From positions 62,512 through 126,511 of the forward strand of contig MKSF01000015.1 of NCBI GenBank assembly GCA_001897155.1: a stretch of DNA of 64,000 nt. Reading direction: 5' to 3'. Below are positions 1 through 7,609 of this stretch, piece after piece; the first letter of the stretch is position 1, and every line of letters starts with the position of its first letter. A model generated the notes under the pieces. It saw nothing but the letters and a program-made list of their open reading frames with translations. It ran no database searches and was not told the DNA's origin. Source of the stretch: Bacteroidetes bacterium 47-18 (GTDB lineage: Bacteria; Bacteroidota; Bacteroidia; Chitinophagales; Chitinophagaceae). The position numbers were made by a program, and so were the translations under genes.

Positions 1-401
1 GTTCTTTTGATGAAAGGTGTAATATCGAACCACTCACTGCATTCGGATTGCAGCCGCATATCGCTGGTATATACGATATGGTCTATGCGGTTGCCTGCCA
101 GGAAATTCCGGAAGGACGACTGGTTCCATCCCGAGAAGAATTCGATCCTGATCCCCCGGATAAGATTGCTGTACTTGTTCTCAATGATATGCAGAGCCTC
201 ATTAAAGGATTCCAGGTTCATTTTCTGCAGGATCCTGGACCTGGAATGGAACAGCAGGCTGGTAATGCTGCTGCCGGTATCATACCCGGCGGCGAACACG
301 ATCTGCAGGCCTGCCTGTGCGGCATTACGGTCCAGGTATTCTCGCAGTACCTGTATGCTGTCAATTGAAAAATCCGTGGGAATTAATATTGTCTGTGCCA
401 T
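1..401 (-). CDS. Universal stress protein-like, partial (3' end outside window)
   Basis: The reading frame starts at an ATG and runs off the left edge of the window, so about 133 residues are seen. The opening TILIPTDFSIDSIQVLREYL resembles the first beta strand and the Asp-containing loop of UspA-type alpha/beta proteins (family knowledge: ILVPTDFS-like starts). The rest is mixed hydrophobic and polar with no signal peptide, so a cytoplasmic protein is likely. It is transcribed in the same direction as the neighbouring histidine kinase gene, about 100 bp apart. The C-terminal nucleotide-binding glycines cannot be checked because they lie outside the window. The assignment to the Usp family is an inference from the N-terminus. 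Confidence 0.55.
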   Translation of the reverse strand, partial: MAQTILIPTDFSIDSIQVLREYLDRNAAQAGLQIVFAAGYDTGSSITSLLFHSRSRILQKMNLESFNEALHIIENKYSNLIRGIRIEFFSGWNQSSFRNFLAGNRIDHIVYTSDMRLQSECSEWFDITPFIKR

Positions 402-503
402 AGCGTTTCAGTTTTAGAGGCAAAACTATACCCGCGCTATTAGAGAGGATTAATAACGGATTAAGAAAGCAATTAGAATTTCCGGAAAGAGATTAAAACG
501 GGA

Positions 504-1898
504 TTAGAATCTTTTTATCGGCAGGTGCACCTCTACGGTCGTGCCTTTATTTTCGGTGGTATTGATGGTGATCTTGCCGTTATGCATTTTGAGGATGTTG
601 CGGGTCAGCGGCAGCCCTATCCCGTAGCCCTCGAATTTCTTGGTATTGGAGGCGCGGTAGAAAGGGTCGAAGATATACCGGAGCTCCTGGTCCGGGATGC
701 CGATGCCGAAGTCCTGGACGATAATGATCACCTGGGTGTTGGTGGCTCCTACGGATACCTTTACCAGTTGGTTATTGGAGTATTTGCAGCCGTTGATGAT
801 GATATTGGTGAACGCCAGGTGCAGCAGTTGCTGGTTGCCGGTGACCTGCAGCTTGGAGGAATTCTCGGGCAGCAGGCTGGTGTCGAACTGTATCTTGCAG
901 TTGTGATACAGCCGCTGGATGGTGGATATGCAGTCCCACAGCAATTCGTCGATCCTTACCGTGCTGAACTGCTGTACTTTACCGTTAAAGCCGGTCTGTG
1001 CCAGGGAAAGCAGGGCCTTGGTCTTGCTGTCAAGCTTTTCGGCTTCGTGCAGGATGATGCTCAGGGTTTCCACGTACTCTTCCGGTCTCCTGGGCTTGGA
1101 AAGGCTGACATCGGCTGCTCCTATGATGCTGGTGAGCGGTGTGCGGAGCTCGTGGGACGCGTTGCTGATAAAATTGTTCTGGCTTTCAAAAGAGGTCTCA
1201 ATCCTGTTAAGCATCTCGTTGAAGGTATTGATCAGCTGGTTCAGCTCGTTATTGTACTTCTCCTCTTCGAGCCGGTAGTGAAGGTTGACGGAATTGATCT
1301 CCTTCACCTTCCGGGTGATCTTATTGATAGGCTTGAACAGGTTCTTGGATAGATAATAGGAGATCAGCACGGCCACCAGTACCGCGGTCAGCAGGCTGAT
1401 GACCAGTATTCTCTGCAGGTGGGACTGGACGTGCTTCTTAAAATAGTTCTCCGCGGCGGTGATGACGATGAAATCATAAGCCTTGTTTTTGAAGTGCATA
1501 CCGATATACTGCAGGCTGTCGTCCTGGTGGCTGCTTTCACCAGATGCCAGGATCTGCTGGATAAAGCTGTGAGGCAGCCGGAGGGAGTCGGCAAGGTACC
1601 CGGTATTGCCCGGCGTGATATGGATGATATATTCCCGGTTGTTGAAAAGCGAAGGATTGTCCGGGCCGTACAGCTCCTTGATGCTCTTTTTAGGTGGGGA
1701 TTCCTGCTCCAGCTCGTCTATATGCAGCTGGGCCAGAATATCGGTCTTTAATTTGAGCGTATTATAATAGTCGTCGTAAATGATCTTTTCAATAGAGGTG
1801 TAAAAGGTCACGATCAGCAGGACAGCGATGCTGACCGAAGAGATCAGGAACATTAATACGGTCTTGTACCTGCTGCTTATTTTATTGATCAATCCCAT
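504..1898 (-). CDS. Sensor histidine kinase (HAMP-HisKA-HATPase)
   Basis: A 464-residue inner-membrane kinase. Transmembrane helices lie at about residues 12-34 and 163-184 and frame a periplasmic sensor region of about 125 residues. A HAMP linker follows (about 185-237), then the HisKA domain with the phospho-acceptor His249 in NASHELRTPLTS. The HATPase domain shows its N box (NIIINGCKYSNN), G1 box (QDFGIGIP) and G2 box (GYGIGLPL). It lies 30 bp downstream of an OmpR-type response regulator on the same strand, so the two form an operon and very probably a cognate pair. The signal sensed cannot be read from the sequence. Confidence 0.93.
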   Translation of the reverse strand: MGLINKISSRYKTVLMFLISSVSIAVLLIVTFYTSIEKIIYDDYYNTLKLKTDILAQLHIDELEQESPPKKSIKELYGPDNPSLFNNREYIIHITPGNTGYLADSLRLPHSFIQQILASGESSHQDDSLQYIGMHFKNKAYDFIVITAAENYFKKHVQSHLQRILVISLLTAVLVAVLISYYLSKNLFKPINKITRKVKEINSVNLHYRLEEEKYNNELNQLINTFNEMLNRIETSFESQNNFISNASHELRTPLTSIIGAADVSLSKPRRPEEYVETLSIILHEAEKLDSKTKALLSLAQTGFNGKVQQFSTVRIDELLWDCISTIQRLYHNCKIQFDTSLLPENSSKLQVTGNQQLLHLAFTNIIINGCKYSNNQLVKVSVGATNTQVIIIVQDFGIGIPDQELRYIFDPFYRASNTKKFEGYGIGLPLTRNILKMHNGKITINTTENKGTTVEVHLPIKRF

Positions 1899-1928
1899 TA
1901 GCCGTTTGCTTTAATTCGTGCCTGTTAT

Positions 1929-2651
1929 TTAATCGTCCTTCAGGCAATATCCCATTCCTATAACGGTATGGATGAGCTTCTTTTCGCCCGGCAGCTCGAT
2001 CTTTTTCCTCAGGTAGTTCACATATACGTCCACTACGTTGGTGGACATTTCAAAATTGACCCCCCATACATTCTCCAGTATCTCCATGCGGGACAGTACC
2101 CGGTTGGCGTTCTGCAGCAGGAAGTGTAACAGCCTGTACTCCGTGGAGGTCAGCTGCACCAGGTGGCCGTTTCGCATGACCTTTTTGGAATAATCATCCA
2201 GGGTCAGGGAGTCTATGCTGAAAATATGCCGCTCTTCCTGGGGCTCCTGGAAGGCCTGGCTGCGCCGCAGCAAAGTTTTGATGCGTGCCAGCAATTCGAT
2301 GAATTTGAAAGGCTTGACCAGGTAGTCGTCCGCTCCCGCTTCCAGCCCGTGCACGATATTCTCCGCCGTTCCCAGGGCCGTTAAGAATAAGATCGGAATA
2401 TGCGCGTTGCGGCTCCTGAATTTTTTACACAGGTCAATACCGTTGACGTCCGGCAGCATGATGTCCAGGATAATGAAATCGAACTGGTTGTTGTCGTACA
2501 TTTTAACAGCCATTTCCCCGTCCAGGGCAACGGTGACCTCGTAGTCATTCTCCATTAATCCTTTGCTGATAAAGGATACGACCTGCGCTTCGTCTTCCAC
2601 CAGCAGGATCTTCGTTAGGGAGGACTGTTGTTTGTTGGATTGATGTGGCAA
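1929..2651 (-). CDS. OmpR/PhoB-family response regulator
   Basis: A 240-residue DNA-binding response regulator. The receiver domain (about 13-127) has the acidic pocket VEDE, phospho-acceptor Asp63 in ILDIMLPDVNG, and the conserved Lys in DDYLVKPF. A winged-helix Trans_reg_C domain (about 145-240) ends in the typical VIGMGYCL. The frame opens with TTG and has no ATG before residue 33, inside the receiver domain, so a TTG start just upstream of the receiver fold is the best choice. It is the first gene of a two-gene operon with the histidine kinase. About 260 bp separate it from the divergent MBL-rhodanese gene. Confidence 0.92.
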   Translation of the reverse strand: MPHQSNKQQSSLTKILLVEDEAQVVSFISKGLMENDYEVTVALDGEMAVKMYDNNQFDFIILDIMLPDVNGIDLCKKFRSRNAHIPILFLTALGTAENIVHGLEAGADDYLVKPFKFIELLARIKTLLRRSQAFQEPQEERHIFSIDSLTLDDYSKKVMRNGHLVQLTSTEYRLLHFLLQNANRVLSRMEILENVWGVNFEMSTNVVDVYVNYLRKKIELPGEKKLIHTVIGMGYCLKDD

Positions 2652-2915
2652 CCTCTGATAGATTTAAGCTATAAAGATAATTATTATGTGATAAATATGG
2701 GAAAGGTGCACCGGATTCTAATCTGATTTTAATCTGTTTTCAGTACATGTTATCTGTGGCATAGCAACGATTATTTTTGGGATTTAAAATGTGATCGGGC
2801 AGGGCTGAGCATATATGCAGCGCTATTAACATTATTTATGATACTATTGTTTTCCTCGATACCTTTATGACAAAAATCAAGCTGCATCCTCGGATATTAT
2901 CTTTAGATTTGTAAC

Positions 2916-4322
2916 ATGAAAGTAGAACAATTATACACTAACTGTCTGAGCGAAGCGGCTTACTTTGTTTATGACGGCAGCGAAGCTGCGGTGATAGATC
3001 CGTTAAGGGATATAGAGGCGTACCTGAAGCTTGCCAGGGAGCATAATGTTACCATCAAATATATTTTTGAAACTCATTTTCATGCAGATTTCGTAAGTGG
3101 TCACCTGGAGCTGGCCAAAGCCACCGGCGCCCCCATTGTCTACGGGCCTGACGCGCACCCGGAATTTGATTTTTTACCCGCGGCCGATGGCCAGGAATTT
3201 ACCATCGGCAATGCTGTTATGACAGCGGTGCATACCCCGGGACATACGCTGGAAAGCACCTGTTACCTTTTAAAGGATGAAAAAGGGGAACCCTACTGTA
3301 TCTTTACGGGAGATACCCTCTTCGTAGGAGATGTGGGCCGCCCGGACCTGTTCAGCGGCAACCTGACAAAAGAGGAGCTGGCCGCTAAGATGTACGACTC
3401 CCTGAATAATAAGATCAAGACCCTGCCGGACCACGTAATAGTTTATCCTGCTCACGGACCGGGCTCCGCCTGCGGCAAAAGCCTGGGTAAAGAGACCTTT
3501 TCAACGATAGGCGTCCAGAAGCAGACCAACTACGCCCTGCAGGATCAGACAAAGGAAGACTTTATAAAAGCGGTTACGGAAGGATTGAGCACACCTCCTG
3601 TTTATTTCCCTATTAATGCCTCCATTAATGCGCGCGGATATGAGCCGCTCCTGGATTTCAAATCGTCGGCGCTGACCCCTGTTGAGGTTGAGGCGTTTGA
3701 CCGGATGCGCCGTGACGGCATCTATATCCTCGATACCCGGCCTTCATCCGTATTCACGCAGGGCTTTGTGCCGGGAAGCGTGAGCGTGGGCCTGGACGGG
3801 CGGTTTGCCGAATGGGCAGGTTCCATAGTGCCCTTCGACCAGGAAATACTGCTCGTGACTGAGCCCGGTAAGGAAGAGGAGTCGGTGGTGCGCCTTTCAA
3901 GGGTAGGCCTGGATAAGGTAAAAGGTTACCTGGCGGGCGGCTTTGAAGCCTGGCAGGCAGCCGGGAAGCCTATAGATATTATTATTGACGTGGAGCCGGA
4001 CGAGCTGGCGATGGATATAAAATTTGATGACAATCTTGAAGTAATAGATGTTCGGAAAGCGAATGAATATGAGCAGGGCCATATAGCCGGGGCAAAACTG
4101 CTGCCGCTCAGTGATCTTGTCAACCCGCTGACCATGTCGCAGGTAAATGATGAAGCGAACGTATATGTGCATTGTGCCGGCGGCTACAGGAGCGTGATAG
4201 CCTGCTCCCTGATGAAAAAGGAAGGCTTTAACAATATCAGGAATGTGCTGGGCGGCTACGGGAAGATAAAGGATATACAGGACATGCCGTTGGAAGCGCC
4301 AAAAAAGGCCCCGGGCAGATAG
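2916..4322 (+). CDS. MBL-fold hydrolase with two rhodanese domains (persulfide-metabolism type)
   Basis: A 468-residue cytoplasmic fusion protein. The N-terminal metallo-beta-lactamase domain (about 1-245) carries the metal motif THFHADFVSGH (residues 53-63), HTPGH and the later FTGDTLF, as in ETHE1/Blh persulfide dioxygenases. Two rhodanese domains follow. The first (about 262-350) has no cysteine at the expected active-site loop (LLVTEPGKEEE) and is probably structural. The second (about 372-460) has an intact loop CAGGYRS with Cys420. Family knowledge points to oxidation of glutathione or low-molecular-weight persulfides and sulfur transfer. It is followed after 37 bp by ftsE, which is probably co-transcribed but functionally unrelated. 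Confidence 0.88.
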   Translation: MKVEQLYTNCLSEAAYFVYDGSEAAVIDPLRDIEAYLKLAREHNVTIKYIFETHFHADFVSGHLELAKATGAPIVYGPDAHPEFDFLPAADGQEFTIGNAVMTAVHTPGHTLESTCYLLKDEKGEPYCIFTGDTLFVGDVGRPDLFSGNLTKEELAAKMYDSLNNKIKTLPDHVIVYPAHGPGSACGKSLGKETFSTIGVQKQTNYALQDQTKEDFIKAVTEGLSTPPVYFPINASINARGYEPLLDFKSSALTPVEVEAFDRMRRDGIYILDTRPSSVFTQGFVPGSVSVGLDGRFAEWAGSIVPFDQEILLVTEPGKEEESVVRLSRVGLDKVKGYLAGGFEAWQAAGKPIDIIIDVEPDELAMDIKFDDNLEVIDVRKANEYEQGHIAGAKLLPLSDLVNPLTMSQVNDEANVYVHCAGGYRSVIACSLMKKEGFNNIRNVLGGYGKIKDIQDMPLEAPKKAPGR

Positions 4323-4359
4323 CGCTGTATTGTTTAATCGTATAACATAATTATAAGGT

Positions 4360-5112
4360 ATGTCAAATAATAAACAGATTGTATCATTGAAGCAGGCCAC
4401 GATCTACCAGGGCAAGGTACCGGTGCTCAACAATGTGAACCTCAGCATTTGTGAAGGTGAGTTCGTGTATCTCATAGGTAAGACAGGATCGGGCAAATCC
4501 AGCCTGCTTAAAACGCTGTATGGCGATCTGTTGCTGAAGGAAGGCAGCGGCACCGTAGTGGATTTTGACCTGAAAAAGCTGACCTGGAAGAATATTCCCA
4601 TGCTGCGCCGTAACCTGGGTATCGTATTCCAGGACTTCCAGCTCCTTACGGACAGGAATGTGCACGAGAACCTGGAGTTTGTGCTGAAAGCTACCGGTTG
4701 GACCGATAAGCGGAAGATCAACGAAAAGATAGAAAGTGTCCTGGACAGGGTAGGGCTGACCGCCAAAGGCTATAAGATGCCCTATGAAATGAGCGGCGGA
4801 GAGCAGCAGCGCGTGGATATTGCCCGCGCGATCCTGAATAACCCGAAGCTGATCCTTGCGGATGAGCCTACCGGTAACCTGGACCCGGAGACGACCGAAA
4901 AGATCATGAACCTTTTGCTGGCCATATCCCGGGAGTATAATGCGGCCGTCCTGATGGCTACCCATGATTACGGGATACTGGAGCGCTTTCCTTCCCGTAT
5001 CGTAAAGGTGGAGAATGGCAAAGTGTTCGATGTGGATACGATCGTGCAGCAGTCAGGGTATGTCACGGGCGACGCTCCCGCGCTGCCGCCGCTGCCGGAT
5101 ATACAGGTATGA
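4360..5112 (+). CDS. ftsE: Cell-division ABC transporter ATPase FtsE
   Basis: A 250-residue ABC ATPase. It has Walker A GKTGSGKSS (about 40-48), Q-loop VFQDFQLL, signature SGGEQQR, Walker B LILADEPTGNLD and the switch histidine in ATHDYGI. The LTDRNVHENLEF stretch after the Q-loop is typical of FtsE. In the cell it pairs with the membrane protein FtsX and controls peptidoglycan hydrolases at the division site. No ftsX lies next to it here, which is common in Bacteroidota. LolD and macrolide-exporter ATPases are close relatives, but the length and the DRNVxENL motif favour FtsE. Confidence 0.85.
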   Translation: MSNNKQIVSLKQATIYQGKVPVLNNVNLSICEGEFVYLIGKTGSGKSSLLKTLYGDLLLKEGSGTVVDFDLKKLTWKNIPMLRRNLGIVFQDFQLLTDRNVHENLEFVLKATGWTDKRKINEKIESVLDRVGLTAKGYKMPYEMSGGEQQRVDIARAILNNPKLILADEPTGNLDPETTEKIMNLLLAISREYNAAVLMATHDYGILERFPSRIVKVENGKVFDVDTIVQQSGYVTGDAPALPPLPDIQV

Positions 5113-5167
5113 CAGGCAGGATATTGAAGATTTTAATAAGGTGTATCGGTGAAAAGCAGGTACGCCT

Positions 5168-6325
5168 TTATTTTTTGCCGGGCTGACCGAATGCGAGATC
5201 GGCTATTGTGGCGGCATTCCGGTCCTGGCGGTAATACATCTGGAGCGCTGTGATGCGGCGCTGTATATCATCCTCGGCAAATGGCCGCGTCATGGTGTCC
5301 CGTATAGCCTGGTGAATGCTTCCGGGGTCATTGGCTGTAATGCAGGTGGCTTCCAGGCCGCTGCCTGACAGCATGGCGTCATTGGCCAGGACGAACCGTC
5401 CTTTCCTGATGGCTGCCAGCAGCTTCAGCTTCAGGCCCGTAGCCTGGAAGGTAAGCAGCAGGTTGATGTGCGCATCCCTGATGAGCCGGTCCATTTCTTC
5501 CATGGAAGGGTTGGCAATGACGGACACGTTGGACAGGCGCCGGCTTGCGGCTGACAGGCCGGCGTACGGTGCTCTCCCGGCAAATACAAACCGGAATTCC
5601 GGCAGGGCGGCCGCTACATGCTGCAGTATGAATTCAATCGCTTCTATATTCTCGGGATGTCCCAGGTTGCCCTGGTAAAGGATATAGCTGCCTTTGCCGG
5701 TGGGCAATTCCGCTAAAGGAGCGCTGTCTGTAAAAGCGGGTATAAAGGCGTGGTTATGCCGGGGGTACAGCTTACTGAAAAAGGTATAATCCGTCTCTGA
5801 TATGGTAATGAACGCATCGGCGCGGTGCAGGCGCCGTTCCGTACGGGCCAGCAGCCCGGACTCGACCCTATAGTACAGCTTGCTGACCAGGTTGCTGCTC
5901 CTGTGTTGCAGTTGCCTGAAATAATCGGTTTCCACGTTATGGTTGCGGAGCAGTATGGTCCGTTCCCGGAGGGCCGGGTGGCCGAGGTAATAGCAGCAGT
6001 GCACGCCTTCCAGAAGTATGGGCGCATCCGTGGCTATAAGATTCTCCAGCAGGTTTTTGTCCCTGCGGGAATACATCATATAGGGGTAGCGGAACGATAA
6101 TCCGGCAATCCCTGTTTTCCTGGGGTAGTAATATACCTTTTCACAATATTGCAATAAGGCTTCGCTGGACGGTCTGCCATACTGGAAGCAATGCAGGTGA
6201 ATTTTAATGCCCAGCTCCGATAATGCCTTTATCTTATAAAAAACATCTATGACCCCGCCGTAATCCGGGGGGTAAGGAACATCCATCGCTACGATATGCA
6301 GCTGTTTACCTGAATAGTTGGTCAT
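5168..6325 (-). CDS. Glycosyltransferase, GT4-like
   Basis: A 385-residue glycosyltransferase of the GT-B fold. The N-terminal half opens with LHIVAMDVPYPPDYGGV, a usual nucleotide-independent acceptor-domain start with a glycine loop. The C-terminal half has the conserved YILYQGNLGHPENIEAIEF and a VFAGRAP strand, followed by a divergent acidic region. A longer frame exists upstream, but it would overlap the preceding gene by 110 bp. The ATG used here overlaps that gene's end by only 20 bp, which suggests translational coupling. It works with the preceding glycosyltransferase, probably in surface polysaccharide or glycolipid assembly. Donor and acceptor sugars cannot be deduced. Confidence 0.8.
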   Translation of the reverse strand: MTNYSGKQLHIVAMDVPYPPDYGGVIDVFYKIKALSELGIKIHLHCFQYGRPSSEALLQYCEKVYYYPRKTGIAGLSFRYPYMMYSRRDKNLLENLIATDAPILLEGVHCCYYLGHPALRERTILLRNHNVETDYFRQLQHRSSNLVSKLYYRVESGLLARTERRLHRADAFITISETDYTFFSKLYPRHNHAFIPAFTDSAPLAELPTGKGSYILYQGNLGHPENIEAIEFILQHVAAALPEFRFVFAGRAPYAGLSAASRRLSNVSVIANPSMEEMDRLIRDAHINLLLTFQATGLKLKLLAAIRKGRFVLANDAMLSGSGLEATCITANDPGSIHQAIRDTMTRPFAEDDIQRRITALQMYYRQDRNAATIADLAFGQPGKK

Positions 6326-7418
6326 AAAAATTAAGCAGGCGTTTCTCTTCTTCCTGCCAGCAGTATTCCTTCCTGGCTTCCAGGGCATTGCTGCCCAGCC
6401 GTATGCGGAAGGCATCGTCCTTTACCAGCTTGTTAAGGGCATCGGCTATGGTCTCCGGTGACGTGTCGGGGACCAGTACCGCAATTTCGTATTTTTTATT
6501 GACATCCACATATTCGGGGTAGGCATTGCATAGCTGGGCCACACCGTGGTGCATATAGTCGAAGAAGCGGTTGGCCATGGAATAATAATTGCTCAGCACA
6601 TTATCGGCTTCAAACAGCGTGATGCCGATAGCGGCTTCCCGGGTATATTCCTGCAGTTGGGCAGGGGGGATATAGCCTTTAAAGTGTATCTTACCGGTCA
6701 GCCCATGCTCGCGGGTCAGCGCCTGCGCCTGCTCAAAGAAATTGCCGTTGCCGCATATGATAAGATCGGCATCCACTGCTTTCATGGCGGGTATCAGCTG
6801 CTCAAAGCACCTGCCATGGTTCACGGCACCCTGGTACAGGATATATTTTTTCTTTTCAGCGGGGTCAGGTGTATGGTCCTCCCTGAGCACTGTCGCATTC
6901 CTGACGATCTCGTAGGAGACGCCGTAGCGTTCCCTGAAATACTGTGCGTAATATTTCCCGATCGTGTAGCCGTGGGGAAAGCGGGGGATCAGCTTTTTCG
7001 CCATACGTCCCCAGATAATGGTGCTGGAACGCTTGACCACCACTTCTTTCAGCTCTGTGAATATCTCATGGGCATCATACACCCGCCTGATACCCTTACG
7101 CCTGGTAGCCCGGTACACGGGGAGTATCGTGTCGAGATCTATGGCGCAGATGGCATCGGCTTCCAGTTGCAGCAGGAGCCTGTATAGTTTGATCCAGTAT
7201 TTGAAGTACAGCATTTTCCCTTTTTCGGGGATACCCTTGATCCTGATCTGGCGGTAGGGCCGTTCCGCAAGCGGTATGCTGTTCACCCTTTCAAAGCCTA
7301 TGATGGTGACGTCATAGCCTGCGTTCGCCAGGGAGGTGCATATGCGGGACATTCTCTGGTCGTAGCTAATATCATTAGTTACGGTAAATATGATCTTTTT
7401 GCTGCTAACAGATGCCAT
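6306..7418 (-). CDS. Glycosyltransferase, GT4-like
   Basis: A 370-residue glycosyltransferase. The N-terminus IIFTVTNDISYDQRMSRI is typical of Bacteroidota glycosyltransferases that act on surface glycans. The C-terminal donor-binding half shows KYILYQGAVNHGRCFEQLIPA, LIICGNGNFFEQA and the VLSNYYSMANRFFDYMHHG region. An in-frame ATG 39 bp further upstream exists, but the chosen ATG directly precedes the first beta strand. Its 3' end overlaps the start of the second glycosyltransferase, so both are made from one transcript. There is no signal peptide; action at the cytoplasmic face of the inner membrane is expected. Confidence 0.8.
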   Translation of the reverse strand: MASVSSKKIIFTVTNDISYDQRMSRICTSLANAGYDVTIIGFERVNSIPLAERPYRQIRIKGIPEKGKMLYFKYWIKLYRLLLQLEADAICAIDLDTILPVYRATRRKGIRRVYDAHEIFTELKEVVVKRSSTIIWGRMAKKLIPRFPHGYTIGKYYAQYFRERYGVSYEIVRNATVLREDHTPDPAEKKKYILYQGAVNHGRCFEQLIPAMKAVDADLIICGNGNFFEQAQALTREHGLTGKIHFKGYIPPAQLQEYTREAAIGITLFEADNVLSNYYSMANRFFDYMHHGVAQLCNAYPEYVDVNKKYEIAVLVPDTSPETIADALNKLVKDDAFRIRLGSNALEARKEYCWQEEEKRLLNFYDQLFR

Positions 7419-7454
7419 GTAGATGTACGGAGAGATTGAGATTGAAAAGCGGTG

Positions 7455-7462
7455 CAAATATA
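7455..7462 (-). promoter_or_regulatory. Candidate -7 box (TATATTTG) of the glycosyltransferase operon
   Basis: Read on the minus strand this is TATATTTG, a match to the Bacteroidota -7 consensus TAnnTTTG. It lies about 37 bp before the chosen start codon. No clear TTTG -33 element is seen at 19-21 bp, so the call is moderate. Confidence 0.4.
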
Positions 7463-7561
7463 CTCAAATTACCTAAAATATGATGCCTGCCAGGAGGGTT
7501 GTCCGCTGATGCCGTGGAGGAAGCGGACGGGATGATGCGCTGAACGGGCATTCCTGCAAAT

Positions 7562-7594
7562 AAAAACAGGAGCCGTTCAACGGCTCCTGTTTTT
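7562..7594 (-). terminator. Rho-independent terminator after ppiD-like gene
   Basis: A perfect inverted repeat (AAAACAGGAGCCGTT with its complement, one central base) followed by a T run on either strand. It sits 15 bp past the stop of the foldase gene and would also insulate the glycosyltransferase operon. Confidence 0.85.
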
Positions 7595-7609
7595 ATTTGC
7601 ATACTGGTA

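Noticed and set aside
7-368. Plus-strand frames at the left edge
   Set aside because: They are shadows of the minus-strand universal-stress-like gene, which has the better protein signature.
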